Positions 14,289 to 21,857 of a stretch of 38,002 bases of DNA are shown here, piece after piece. The stretch is from Agathobacter sp. (lineage in GTDB: Bacteria; Bacillota; Clostridia; Lachnospirales; Lachnospiraceae). Positions within the stretch are counted from its first letter, which is position 1; each line of letters starts with the position of its first letter. The stretch spans positions 1-38,002 of the forward strand of contig JALEZW010000066.1 of NCBI GenBank assembly GCA_022772675.1. Reading direction: 5' to 3'. The position numbers were made by a program, and so were the translations under genes. The notes under the pieces are model-generated. The model saw only the letters and a program-made list of their open reading frames with translations. It did no database searches and was not told the DNA's origin.

Positions 14289-16276
14289 CTCAACACCTCC
14301 TCGCATGCAAAACCCATTTTTCTCTTATCGCTTCTTCCCGCTTGCATCTGGTTACCCTTCCGCATTCTTGCCAGCGCTTTTCTAATATCAGATACTGTAA
14401 TCTCTTGTAATTGGCGCTTCTTAATTTTGCCCACCGGAATTTTTTTCACCCTTCCTGCTGCGAAGACCATTGCATTTTCCAATAGGCTTCTTGCTTCTCT
14501 TCCATTGCCAAAGTTCCGGTCCTTTGTTCTTTCCTTAAAGTAATCAAGTAAGTCAGGATCAACTCTGCGATTCAGGATGAAACCTTGATTCTTTGCCTGG
14601 ATATGAACGATTTCTACCATCTGCTCCGCTGAATATGAATCAAAATATATAGTCGAATTGATCCTGCTCTTCAACCCCGGATTAGCATCTATGAAGTTTT
14701 TCATGAGATTATCACCCGGAGCTACGTTCATTCCTCCGTAACCGGCAAACATAACCAGTTTTTCTGAACCATAATCTTCAATCTGTGTAATAATCTCAGC
14801 AATTGCTTCCTGGCTAAAACTGTCACCGGTTTCACCTGTACCTTGTGCCGTTAGAGAGTACGCCTCATCTATCATAATAATATCGTTATCTGCAAATATC
14901 TGGCGCACTTTTGGTGCTGTATGCCCCACATATAGCCCCTTTAAATCCGCACCATTTACACAGATAAACCGATTTCCTGGCAAAAGATGCGCTTCAGCCA
15001 TCATGTTTCCCATAAACCTTGCAACAGTTGTTTTAGCGGTTCCGGGTGCCCCGATCAAAAGATGTACATTGTGGTACTTTCCCTTGTTTAATCCGAAGTT
15101 TTCCCTTCTTTTCTGATACCGCTGGACTTCCACTATCTCCTGAACCTGTTGCTTTACACTTTCCATTCCAAAAAGCTGCTTCTCTAATTTAACAGAGCAG
15201 CTTCTCTCAGTTTCAGATTCAACGCCGATTTTGGCAAATCGACTGAGAATATCAAAATCCTCTTCCTTTACGATTCCTTTCACATTCCCCTGAACTTGCA
15301 TATATTTTAGAATCTGTCCCATAAGCTCCGACTTATTCAGGTTTCTCATTTTCAAAATACGGGAAACAATTTTATCTGTAGGAAACTCTTTTGATAGCGT
15401 TAGCCCCTTTGTCTCTATCCAATTTTCAAATTGTATTTTTCTATATTGGATCAATTCCTCTCTCTTATCTTTCTCTTCGTATAACAGATCTACAACTGCG
15501 GCCGCCTCTTCCAGCACCATCCGGACAAATTCTTCATCCTCATAATTTTCAACAGCATCTTCATCCATCATGCCATCAATAGACATATCGCTATAATAAG
15601 TATTTCTAATCTCGACGATATAAATATGCCTGTTTCTCTGAAAATATCTTCCTACATTATCATTAAAGCTCATATACTGACTACCGAACCCTTCAGACCT
15701 GCATATAATACAGATAGGCTCCCGGGTACAGTTAGTCCAATAGGGATCCTTCTGATTTGTGTGTCCATTCCCCTGCATATGAAAGGAGCGGTCTTGAAAG
15801 ATATTGAAATTATCCATCCCAGAATAGCTCCTAATCTCATTCATCTCAACTACCGGCAGACGTGACGGACTCTCCTCCCATAACTCACTTTCATCTTCGT
15901 AGTCATCTACGAAAGCCTCATCATATTCATCATCGAGTTCATATTGCTCAAAATCCGCCTCCTCTGACAGACCATCTTCAGTCTCCCCATCAAACATCTC
16001 ATTCCTATGATCCAATCTGTTATATGCTGCTGCCAGATAACAAACTGCCATGAGTCCTACTTCTTCACTGTTGGTTCGTATTACCACAGTCCGGCAGGGC
16101 GCTTTCTTCAGTTGATCAAGCAAACCTTGAAAGATAATTTTTCCCGTCTGCATATCATCCTCTATCATTTTCATGCTTAGTTCAGAAGGAACTGACAGGT
16201 AACGGACCCGTTCTTTTCTTCTTGTCCCCAGGTATCCGGTATGCACATCAGGCATCAGAAGATTTAACTTTTTCAT
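14285..16276 (-). CDS. AAA+ ATPase of the CbbX/SpoVK class with a long N-terminal extension
   Basis: 663 residues. Walker A GAPGTAKTT (409-417), Walker B IIMIDE (466-471), sensor region LVMFAGYGG (507-515) and Arg finger region NPGLKSRI (532-539) place it with CbbX/SpoVK-type remodelling ATPases. The first 360 residues are not CbbX: an alpha/beta segment (CRTVVIRTNS, VGLMAVCYLAAAYN), an extremely acidic linker (about 97-135), a second alpha/beta segment (EPICIICRSEGFG, RHIYIVEIRNTYYS) and a helical bundle, perhaps a substrate-recognition module. The SD is very strong (AAGGAGGTGATAAGCT). It follows the WYL terminator, so it starts its own unit with DUF932 and PcfJ-like genes. Confidence 0.85.
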   Translation of the reverse strand: MKKLNLLMPDVHTGYLGTRRKERVRYLSVPSELSMKMIEDDMQTGKIIFQGLLDQLKKAPCRTVVIRTNSEEVGLMAVCYLAAAYNRLDHRNEMFDGETEDGLSEEADFEQYELDDEYDEAFVDDYEDESELWEESPSRLPVVEMNEIRSYSGMDNFNIFQDRSFHMQGNGHTNQKDPYWTNCTREPICIICRSEGFGSQYMSFNDNVGRYFQRNRHIYIVEIRNTYYSDMSIDGMMDEDAVENYEDEEFVRMVLEEAAAVVDLLYEEKDKREELIQYRKIQFENWIETKGLTLSKEFPTDKIVSRILKMRNLNKSELMGQILKYMQVQGNVKGIVKEEDFDILSRFAKIGVESETERSCSVKLEKQLFGMESVKQQVQEIVEVQRYQKRRENFGLNKGKYHNVHLLIGAPGTAKTTVARFMGNMMAEAHLLPGNRFICVNGADLKGLYVGHTAPKVRQIFADNDIIMIDEAYSLTAQGTGETGDSFSQEAIAEIITQIEDYGSEKLVMFAGYGGMNVAPGDNLMKNFIDANPGLKSRINSTIYFDSYSAEQMVEIVHIQAKNQGFILNRRVDPDLLDYFKERTKDRNFGNGREARSLLENAMVFAAGRVKKIPVGKIKKRQLQEITVSDIRKALARMRKGNQMQAGRSDKRKMGFACEEVLR

Positions 16277-16320
16277 AGCTTATCACCTCCTTGATGATGC
16301 CATAATACATTTATTGCAAA

Positions 16321-16346
16321 TTAAAAGCCGGACATTTCTGTCCGAC
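16321..16346 (-). terminator. Terminator closing the TIR/RyR/WYL operon
   Basis: Minus-strand stem GTCGGACA, loop GAAA, TGTCCGGC followed by TTTTAATTT; A-rich on the other side, so it may also work rightwards. It separates the WYL gene from the AAA+ unit. Confidence 0.8.
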
Positions 16347-16398
16347 TTTAAAAAAATTTGTTATTCACATTCCAAACCGGCTTAAGCATCTTTGCAAA

Positions 16399-17649
16399 TT
16401 ATTTTACTACAGGCAATTTAACCACCGAAGCCATTAATCCTTCTCTGACATCCCGGATCAGGCGTTCCGGTGAAATTACCGTTACAATAGAATGTTGCAG
16501 CAAACAAAATCCCCGCAAATTTTCGTACTGCGCCTTTGGAAGTCTTATGCTCACATATCTCTGCGCCCGACCATTTATATCAGTCTCATCAGATTCATGT
16601 TCAAGCATCGGTGGCATTATACGCAGATCCATACCAAAATAATCGATCACTACGCCTATTGCATTCGCTTTGCACTCAACTACCGCTTCACACAGATCTT
16701 CTTCACCGAATATAGTCATTAGCGGATATGTAGCTGTATAATTCTCTGACTGAAACTCTTCCCGTCCATGTATCCTTTTGAAAAATGGTCTTAGTGTTTC
16801 CGGAATCGGTTCTCTCTTTTCATTCTTTGTAGCATCATCTTCCTTAACTGCTGGCTTCACCGACACAATTCTGTCCACTCTGAAATGTGATATATTCGTA
16901 TGTCCCCGATGTGTGGCAAGCAGATAATATTCTCCATCATTCCAAACCATAGCGTACGGGTTTAAATGATATGGTTTGTCTTCATTTCTTGATAACAAAA
17001 CCGGGCGGCGATATCTTTTAGTATCTTCTCCGTAAGCTCCATAAATGACATCAACCTGATATTTCTCACGGATTGCATCATACAGGGTATTGACTATCTT
17101 TAACACCCGTTCTGACAGCTGCTTTTGCGTATTGTCTGGTTTTTCCGGAAGCGGATTCTGATTCTGAATATATTTGTCCCCATAACAAAGGGTCTTCTCC
17201 CTGGCAATCAGATACTCTTTCTCCTTCGTAGTAAGATATCTGTTGCTGGTGATGGTTCCACAGACCATATCTATGTCGCTCTTATCCAGCAGGGGCTTAA
17301 AATAATATCGATTCTGGATATGTCTGACACCCTTTTCTCGGTTGGAAATCTCTATCATAGTTCCGCCAAGTGAAAGCTGAAGATGCTTTTCCAGCACAGA
17401 ATCATCTATTTTCTTTTGAAGATCAACCAGGCGCTGTAGCTTCCTGAGGACAGTTTTTTCTGAATGTTCGAGTCCGGTGATTTCCGATAGTCTGTCGCTT
17501 ATCAGCGCGGCTGACATCGGGTTTTCCTCAGAGGCTTCTTCCTTCAATATCCTTATCAGCAAAGGAATTTCCAGCATTTTCAAAAACGAAAGATCTTCCG
17601 TAAAATCCTCATAATCCGCAGAAACGAATCTTTTACTACCAGCATCCAT
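16399..17649 (-). CDS. WYL-domain transcriptional regulator
   Basis: 416 residues. An N-terminal winged-helix region (IPLLIRILKEEASEEN..., LSEITGLEHSEKTVLRKLQRL, residues about 27-75) is followed by a WYL domain (about 190-275) with YGEDTKRYRRPVLLSRNE, NPYAMVWNDGEYYLLATHRG and ISHFRVDRI, then a C-terminal WCX-like region. WYL regulators bind nucleotide or nucleic-acid-type ligands and commonly control defence operons (BrxR, CapW). It is the last gene of the operon, 24 nt after the DUF2779 gene, so it probably represses or tunes the upstream TIR/RyR genes. No operator was identified near the operon promoter beyond short CGCATAAA direct repeats. Confidence 0.88.
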   Translation of the reverse strand: MDAGSKRFVSADYEDFTEDLSFLKMLEIPLLIRILKEEASEENPMSAALISDRLSEITGLEHSEKTVLRKLQRLVDLQKKIDDSVLEKHLQLSLGGTMIEISNREKGVRHIQNRYYFKPLLDKSDIDMVCGTITSNRYLTTKEKEYLIAREKTLCYGDKYIQNQNPLPEKPDNTQKQLSERVLKIVNTLYDAIREKYQVDVIYGAYGEDTKRYRRPVLLSRNEDKPYHLNPYAMVWNDGEYYLLATHRGHTNISHFRVDRIVSVKPAVKEDDATKNEKREPIPETLRPFFKRIHGREEFQSENYTATYPLMTIFGEEDLCEAVVECKANAIGVVIDYFGMDLRIMPPMLEHESDETDINGRAQRYVSIRLPKAQYENLRGFCLLQHSIVTVISPERLIRDVREGLMASVVKLPVVK

Positions 17650-17673
17650 ATACTCTCTTCCTCTAACAATATA

Positions 17674-19161
17674 TCAGCCTTTTCCGGCTATTTCCTTAAG
17701 CTTTTTCAAGACCTTTACCATAGCATACGTATCCAATCCGCAGTACTTAAGCAGATTGTCTCGCATTTCAGCAATCTCTTCAGTTGTATGGTTCACCATA
17801 TCTGCAAATGATGCAGAAGCCTCAGAGCCGTTATGAACTCCCTCCAAGTTATGGTAATCCAGTTCCGGATCTCCCGGCCATAGCGCCGGCAATACATATT
17901 TAATGGAATATGACCCTTGCATCGCTTTACTATAGTAATACTGCTTTTGAAACGGAATCATCAGATCATGTATATTATCATGTATGTCCATAAGGTGCGC
18001 TGATAGATCCGGAAACTCTTCAGCCAAGTGCTTCAACACCGTTTTCTCAAAAGACATATTATATGCAGTTGAACACACTCCCATCGGAATATCCTTGATG
18101 AGCTGTTCGGCTAAAGTGCGTCTGGGATCCTCACCCTCTTTCGCCAGAAACTCGAAATGCTCAAGCCTACCATCTTCATACTCAACATGCAGTGAGTACT
18201 GGAATGGAATCTGTTCGTAAGGACGGCATCCAATAAATTCCGGTACTGCCTGCTGAAAGGTTTCAAAATCCAAGTGATAAATAGGATAGGAGAGCGTTTC
18301 CAAAAACTTCTTTATTTCCTCAACATCATATTCGTCAGGCTTATCATACAGCACAGATTCTACCTGTCTTTTCTGATTGGCGTTTATCTTTGCCCCACTA
18401 CTCAGAATGTCCTGATAAGAAACAACACCTTCATGATAAAGCTCATATTTTTTCTTTGCCTGCATTCTTGCCAGATTGAATACTGAATATTCAGGAACAT
18501 GTCTGCCGCAATATTTCCTATATGCACAGGGGTACGGCTTATCGCAGCACAAATCTATATCCTTTTCAGGTTCTTCGGATTGGCTGACGTACTTCATCAT
18601 CGATTTTAGCCTGCCATCACCCTTTATCTCATAGAATTTTCTGATAACAATATCCGTGCAATCCTCTAAGACAAATAGTTTATTTAAGTCCAGTTGCTCC
18701 TTGCGCACATATGTATTGTCAATATGCATGATATAAACACCTTTAACAGGAACGTCGCACATCATAAGAACATAATATTGGAACGCTGCATCATCGAGAT
18801 AGATATCCGATACTTCTGTTGAACTCTTCACCTCAACAAGATCCCATCCATCACCATTCCTGTGCAATATATCCACGGCGCAAAACAGAGAATCATAGAA
18901 AAAACTAGCCTCTGCAATATTGTCAGCTGATTTCATTAGCACTCTTGTCTTGTCTTCCATTTCTGCCTTGTTGGCATTGAAGGAAACCAACTCGTATTCG
19001 CCAAAATATGATCTTGCGAGTTCTCCCACCTTAGTGCCATTATCAAGTACGCTCTGGCTGGCAACATCCTCGCCCAGCTCCGGATGATGCTGATCCATCC
19101 ACAATATTTTGGGGCACTGCAGCCCTTTACAATATTTTGATTTTGTTAATCCATATCCCAT
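17674..19161 (-). CDS. DUF2779 nuclease (Cas4-like PD-(D/E)XK plus DEDD exonuclease-like)
   Basis: About 495 residues from the ATG at 19161 (MGYGLTKSKY), preferred over upstream in-frame starts because GGAGA sits 8 nt before it and family members begin with a similar LTKSKY. The N-terminal part is Cas4-like: KYCKGLQCPKILW, nuclease motif GWDLVEVKSST and a distal cysteine set CCDKPYPCAYRKYC, fitting an Fe-S cluster. The C-terminal part has HLDFETF, CSTAYNMSFEKTVLKHL and YCGLDTYAMVKVL, a DEDD/DnaQ-like 3'-5' exonuclease pattern. DUF2779 proteins recur in mobile and defence loci; substrate unknown. A hairpin separates it from the RyR gene above. Confidence 0.85.
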   Translation of the reverse strand: MGYGLTKSKYCKGLQCPKILWMDQHHPELGEDVASQSVLDNGTKVGELARSYFGEYELVSFNANKAEMEDKTRVLMKSADNIAEASFFYDSLFCAVDILHRNGDGWDLVEVKSSTEVSDIYLDDAAFQYYVLMMCDVPVKGVYIMHIDNTYVRKEQLDLNKLFVLEDCTDIVIRKFYEIKGDGRLKSMMKYVSQSEEPEKDIDLCCDKPYPCAYRKYCGRHVPEYSVFNLARMQAKKKYELYHEGVVSYQDILSSGAKINANQKRQVESVLYDKPDEYDVEEIKKFLETLSYPIYHLDFETFQQAVPEFIGCRPYEQIPFQYSLHVEYEDGRLEHFEFLAKEGEDPRRTLAEQLIKDIPMGVCSTAYNMSFEKTVLKHLAEEFPDLSAHLMDIHDNIHDLMIPFQKQYYYSKAMQGSYSIKYVLPALWPGDPELDYHNLEGVHNGSEASASFADMVNHTTEEIAEMRDNLLKYCGLDTYAMVKVLKKLKEIAGKG

Positions 19162-19187
19162 ATATAACATCTCCATCGTCAAACAAT

Positions 19188-19209
19188 GCCTCGGACTGAT
19201 ATCCGAGGC
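19188..19209 (-). terminator. Stem-loop between the membrane RyR gene and the DUF2779 gene
   Basis: GCCTCGGA, 6-nt loop, TCCGAGGC on the minus strand, followed by ATTGTTT, a weak U-tract. It may attenuate transcription so that the nuclease and WYL genes are made at lower level than the upstream genes, or stabilise a processed end. Confidence 0.5.
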
Positions 19210-19216
19210 ACCGTGC

Positions 19217-20581
19217 CTACGCCTGTAAATTACGGGTTATCCTTATTGCTTCCTTGTCCTTATCTCTTTCAGACTGTTCTAAATCGCTATATTTCACTAA
19301 ATCCTTATGAATTCGCTTTACATCGTCACGATTTTCTCCGTTTTCCGGAACACCGTATCTGTAGTAATTTAAAAGCAAATATCGACACCATCTTATATGT
19401 TCCAACTCTGCCTGCTCTTCTTCGCTTATCTTGTCATTTAGATCCGACAGAACTTCTCCAAAATCCGATGCTGATATATTGGAGCCTTTAAGAAAGCCGG
19501 ATAATGAGTCCCAATTCTCTTCTGAGTGATATAGAGTTGCATAGTGTTTGTTGAGTGCTTTCGCCTTTTCTACAAGCGCCTCCCTACGGATATTATCGTC
19601 TGTATAAACCGTCTCGTTTCTTCCGAATGGGATAATATTTCCATATGAAATATATGAGCCTGCATCTCCATCTTTGGGTGAGTAGTAATATATTTCGGCA
19701 TTAACTGCCTTTACCACAATAGTTTCTAATTCCTCATTGTCTATATTATCTGATATTATAACTATATCACCTTCAGAGATGATACCCCATATGCTTGGGT
19801 CACTGGACTCATAAAAATGGACCTTATCGTCATTCATTAGCCCAAGATCACTAAACCTTATTCTAAGATACGCATTGTCCGTTATGACATGATAGTTGAC
19901 GTGCTGGCTACATGAAAAGAGATTTAATTGAAATCCTGTTGATAAAATCGCTCTCGTTAGTGCGCTGTCTCCCCTGATCACAACATTTACTTCTGACTCA
20001 GCCTTATTCCATAAAGATATTCTCTTCCACAAAATCCTTGCTATCGCACTATTGATGTCAAATATAGAAGCGTTGCTAAAGGGCTTCAATAGACTGCATT
20101 CAAGATTACTTAAACATATGTATACTTTCTTTCCTAGCAACTCATCCTTATGTTCTTCATAAAACTGCAAATTCTTTTGATCAGAAGAAAACATGATTAT
20201 ATGTTCTCGTACATACTTCTTAAAAGTCTCTCCGGGATAAATGACTCCTGTGCCTTTTTTAAACCCGATGTTGTGTTCAACATCAGAATATACCGCAACA
20301 CTATTGCTTTTCCCAAGTAATGAAAACCTATATTTGATAGCATCCCATCCACTTTTTATTACCGCTAGTATTGCTGTGGCAGTAACAAGTGGTGCTGTCC
20401 ATCTTGCGATATCAATGCATATATTATACGCATCAGATGTCAGATTCATCCCATATAATGAAACTGCTCCATATAAAGAATCCGAAAACGACTCACCAGA
20501 TTTAACATACCCTATCGTACCTATTACCAGAGGTAACACGGCTACCACCGGCCAAATAATCTTTTTTATTTTTTTCAGCAT
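19217..20581 (-). CDS. Membrane-anchored Rossmann (TrkA-N-like) protein with C-terminal RyR domain
   Basis: 454 residues. Two hydrophobic helices at about 9-26 (IIWPVVAVLPLVIGTIGYV) and 62-79 (APLVTATAILAVIKSG) anchor the N-terminus. Residues about 90-330 have alternating beta-alpha segments (SNSVAVYSD, KKVYICLS, SEVNVVIRGDSALTRAILSTG, GDIVIISDN) like the RCK/TrkA-N fold. The C-terminus is RyR-like: an ALNKHYATLYHSEENWDSLSG segment, then ELEHIRWCRYLLLNYYRYG and a D/E/K-rich SDLEQSERDKDKEAIR. This TM-TrkA-N-RyR layout is a known but uncharacterised bacterial architecture resembling ligand-gated membrane proteins. In this operon it is a candidate membrane effector. Function is inference. Confidence 0.72.
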   Translation of the reverse strand: MLKKIKKIIWPVVAVLPLVIGTIGYVKSGESFSDSLYGAVSLYGMNLTSDAYNICIDIARWTAPLVTATAILAVIKSGWDAIKYRFSLLGKSNSVAVYSDVEHNIGFKKGTGVIYPGETFKKYVREHIIMFSSDQKNLQFYEEHKDELLGKKVYICLSNLECSLLKPFSNASIFDINSAIARILWKRISLWNKAESEVNVVIRGDSALTRAILSTGFQLNLFSCSQHVNYHVITDNAYLRIRFSDLGLMNDDKVHFYESSDPSIWGIISEGDIVIISDNIDNEELETIVVKAVNAEIYYYSPKDGDAGSYISYGNIIPFGRNETVYTDDNIRREALVEKAKALNKHYATLYHSEENWDSLSGFLKGSNISASDFGEVLSDLNDKISEEEQAELEHIRWCRYLLLNYYRYGVPENGENRDDVKRIHKDLVKYSDLEQSERDKDKEAIRITRNLQA

Positions 20582-20620
20582 ATACCCTCCGCTGTCAGTT
20601 TATAAATGCTTCCATAGATA

Positions 20621-21838
20621 TTACAGGGAATCAATCAATGTTTTAATCGTTATACCATCCTTTGTCTTCCAATACGCCGGTCCATTCAGTGTCTCTATCT
20701 TTGATTCAATATTATTTCTCTTTCGATAAATATTGATGGCATCTATTCCAGCCTGCGATGAAGCCTTGTAAAACCCTATCTTCTCACCCTTTGCATTATG
20801 ATAAGGCTGATGCTCATCATCCAGCAGCAACATATAGCATTCATTATCCTGAGGATCATATTCTGCTACTGCATAATGGCATACTCCATCATACTCCATG
20901 ATAAACTCAGTTCCATTCCGGATTTTTCCGGCATTATAAAGGTCTGTGAAGCTGACAATCCTTCTTTGAATGTTCGATTTCGGAGTGCGTCCGAATTTTT
21001 TCTCGTCAAGCGACAAAAAGATTTCATCCAAAATGTTCTGGTAATGTCTATATACCACGCAGGTCAGCCTCGAATCCTCAAGATAGCTGCTACTCTTCTC
21101 GACATCATCAAATATTTCATCTATTACTTCAGAATGTCCGTCGTATATTTCATTGCAAAGACGAGTGTTTACCAACGCCATGGGAGATCCATGGACTGGC
21201 TCCCGCAAGTTATTTGCATACTGTTCCAGCAAGTATTTCCCATCCTTGTTTAGCTGTGGATGCTCTATACATTTTGCTATCACATAATCATAGAATTCCT
21301 GATATGTGATCTGTGTATAACTCTTATCATAGGGTTTTTGCTTTGGATCCGGAGTAATAAACAGGCAGATTACCTTTTGTCCACTTTTGCGGTGTTCCTC
21401 GACATAATCCCTATAATCTTTTGTCTGACCAACATCAGTGCCATTCATATTTTCCCTGGCTTTTACCTTGTTCTCGATAACAAGCACAAGTTCGTCATTC
21501 TCTCCATACACATCTATCGAGCGTTTTTTTCCATCTGATGTGTTGAATGTGCGTTCCGTTTCAAAGCGCATAGTATCAAGATTCATCCCAAAGACTGTTT
21601 CTAGGGATAAATCCCCGGCTTCATTCTTTATCATATAAAGCGACAGCAGCCTGACCAAAGGATAATGCCCCAGACAGAGACTGGAATTCGGATCAAGAAG
21701 CCAGCACATGAAAGAGCTGTGCCAGTGCTCCGTGTGCGTCTGCCCGACAATAGTAAAAACATTTGTTTTCTCTTGAAAGTATTTCAGCTGCTGAAACTGT
21801 CTGCTGGCAATCAATTCCTCTGCCTGCTCTATATTCAA
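20621..21838 (-). CDS. PD-(D/E)XK nuclease superfamily protein
   Basis: About 405 residues. The frame is open from 21979, but GAGGTG 7 nt before a TTG at 21838 (LNIEQAEELIASRQF) and the upstream gene's stop at 21858 argue for that TTG; an ATG at 21853 is the alternative. The core is KRSIDVYGENDELVLVIENKV (Asp, then Glu-x-Lys), followed by a predicted-helix region with TKDYRDYVEEHR and VICLFITPD. This fits the PDDEXK_4 family of defence-associated nucleases. The C-terminal 200 residues are alpha/beta without recognised motif. Spacing to the TIR gene is 19 nt and to the RyR gene 39 nt, so it is part of the operon. Likely DNA target. Confidence 0.75.
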   Translation of the reverse strand: MNIEQAEELIASRQFQQLKYFQEKTNVFTIVGQTHTEHWHSSFMCWLLDPNSSLCLGHYPLVRLLSLYMIKNEAGDLSLETVFGMNLDTMRFETERTFNTSDGKKRSIDVYGENDELVLVIENKVKARENMNGTDVGQTKDYRDYVEEHRKSGQKVICLFITPDPKQKPYDKSYTQITYQEFYDYVIAKCIEHPQLNKDGKYLLEQYANNLREPVHGSPMALVNTRLCNEIYDGHSEVIDEIFDDVEKSSSYLEDSRLTCVVYRHYQNILDEIFLSLDEKKFGRTPKSNIQRRIVSFTDLYNAGKIRNGTEFIMEYDGVCHYAVAEYDPQDNECYMLLLDDEHQPYHNAKGEKIGFYKASSQAGIDAINIYRKRNNIESKIETLNGPAYWKTKDGITIKTLIDSL

Positions 21839-21857
21839 TGTAAAACACCTCATTTCA

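Noticed and set aside
17674..19161. DUF2779 protein as a CRISPR Cas4 adaptation nuclease
   Set aside because: Cas4-like motifs are present but the C-terminal DEDD-like half and absence of any cas1/cas2 or array argue against it.
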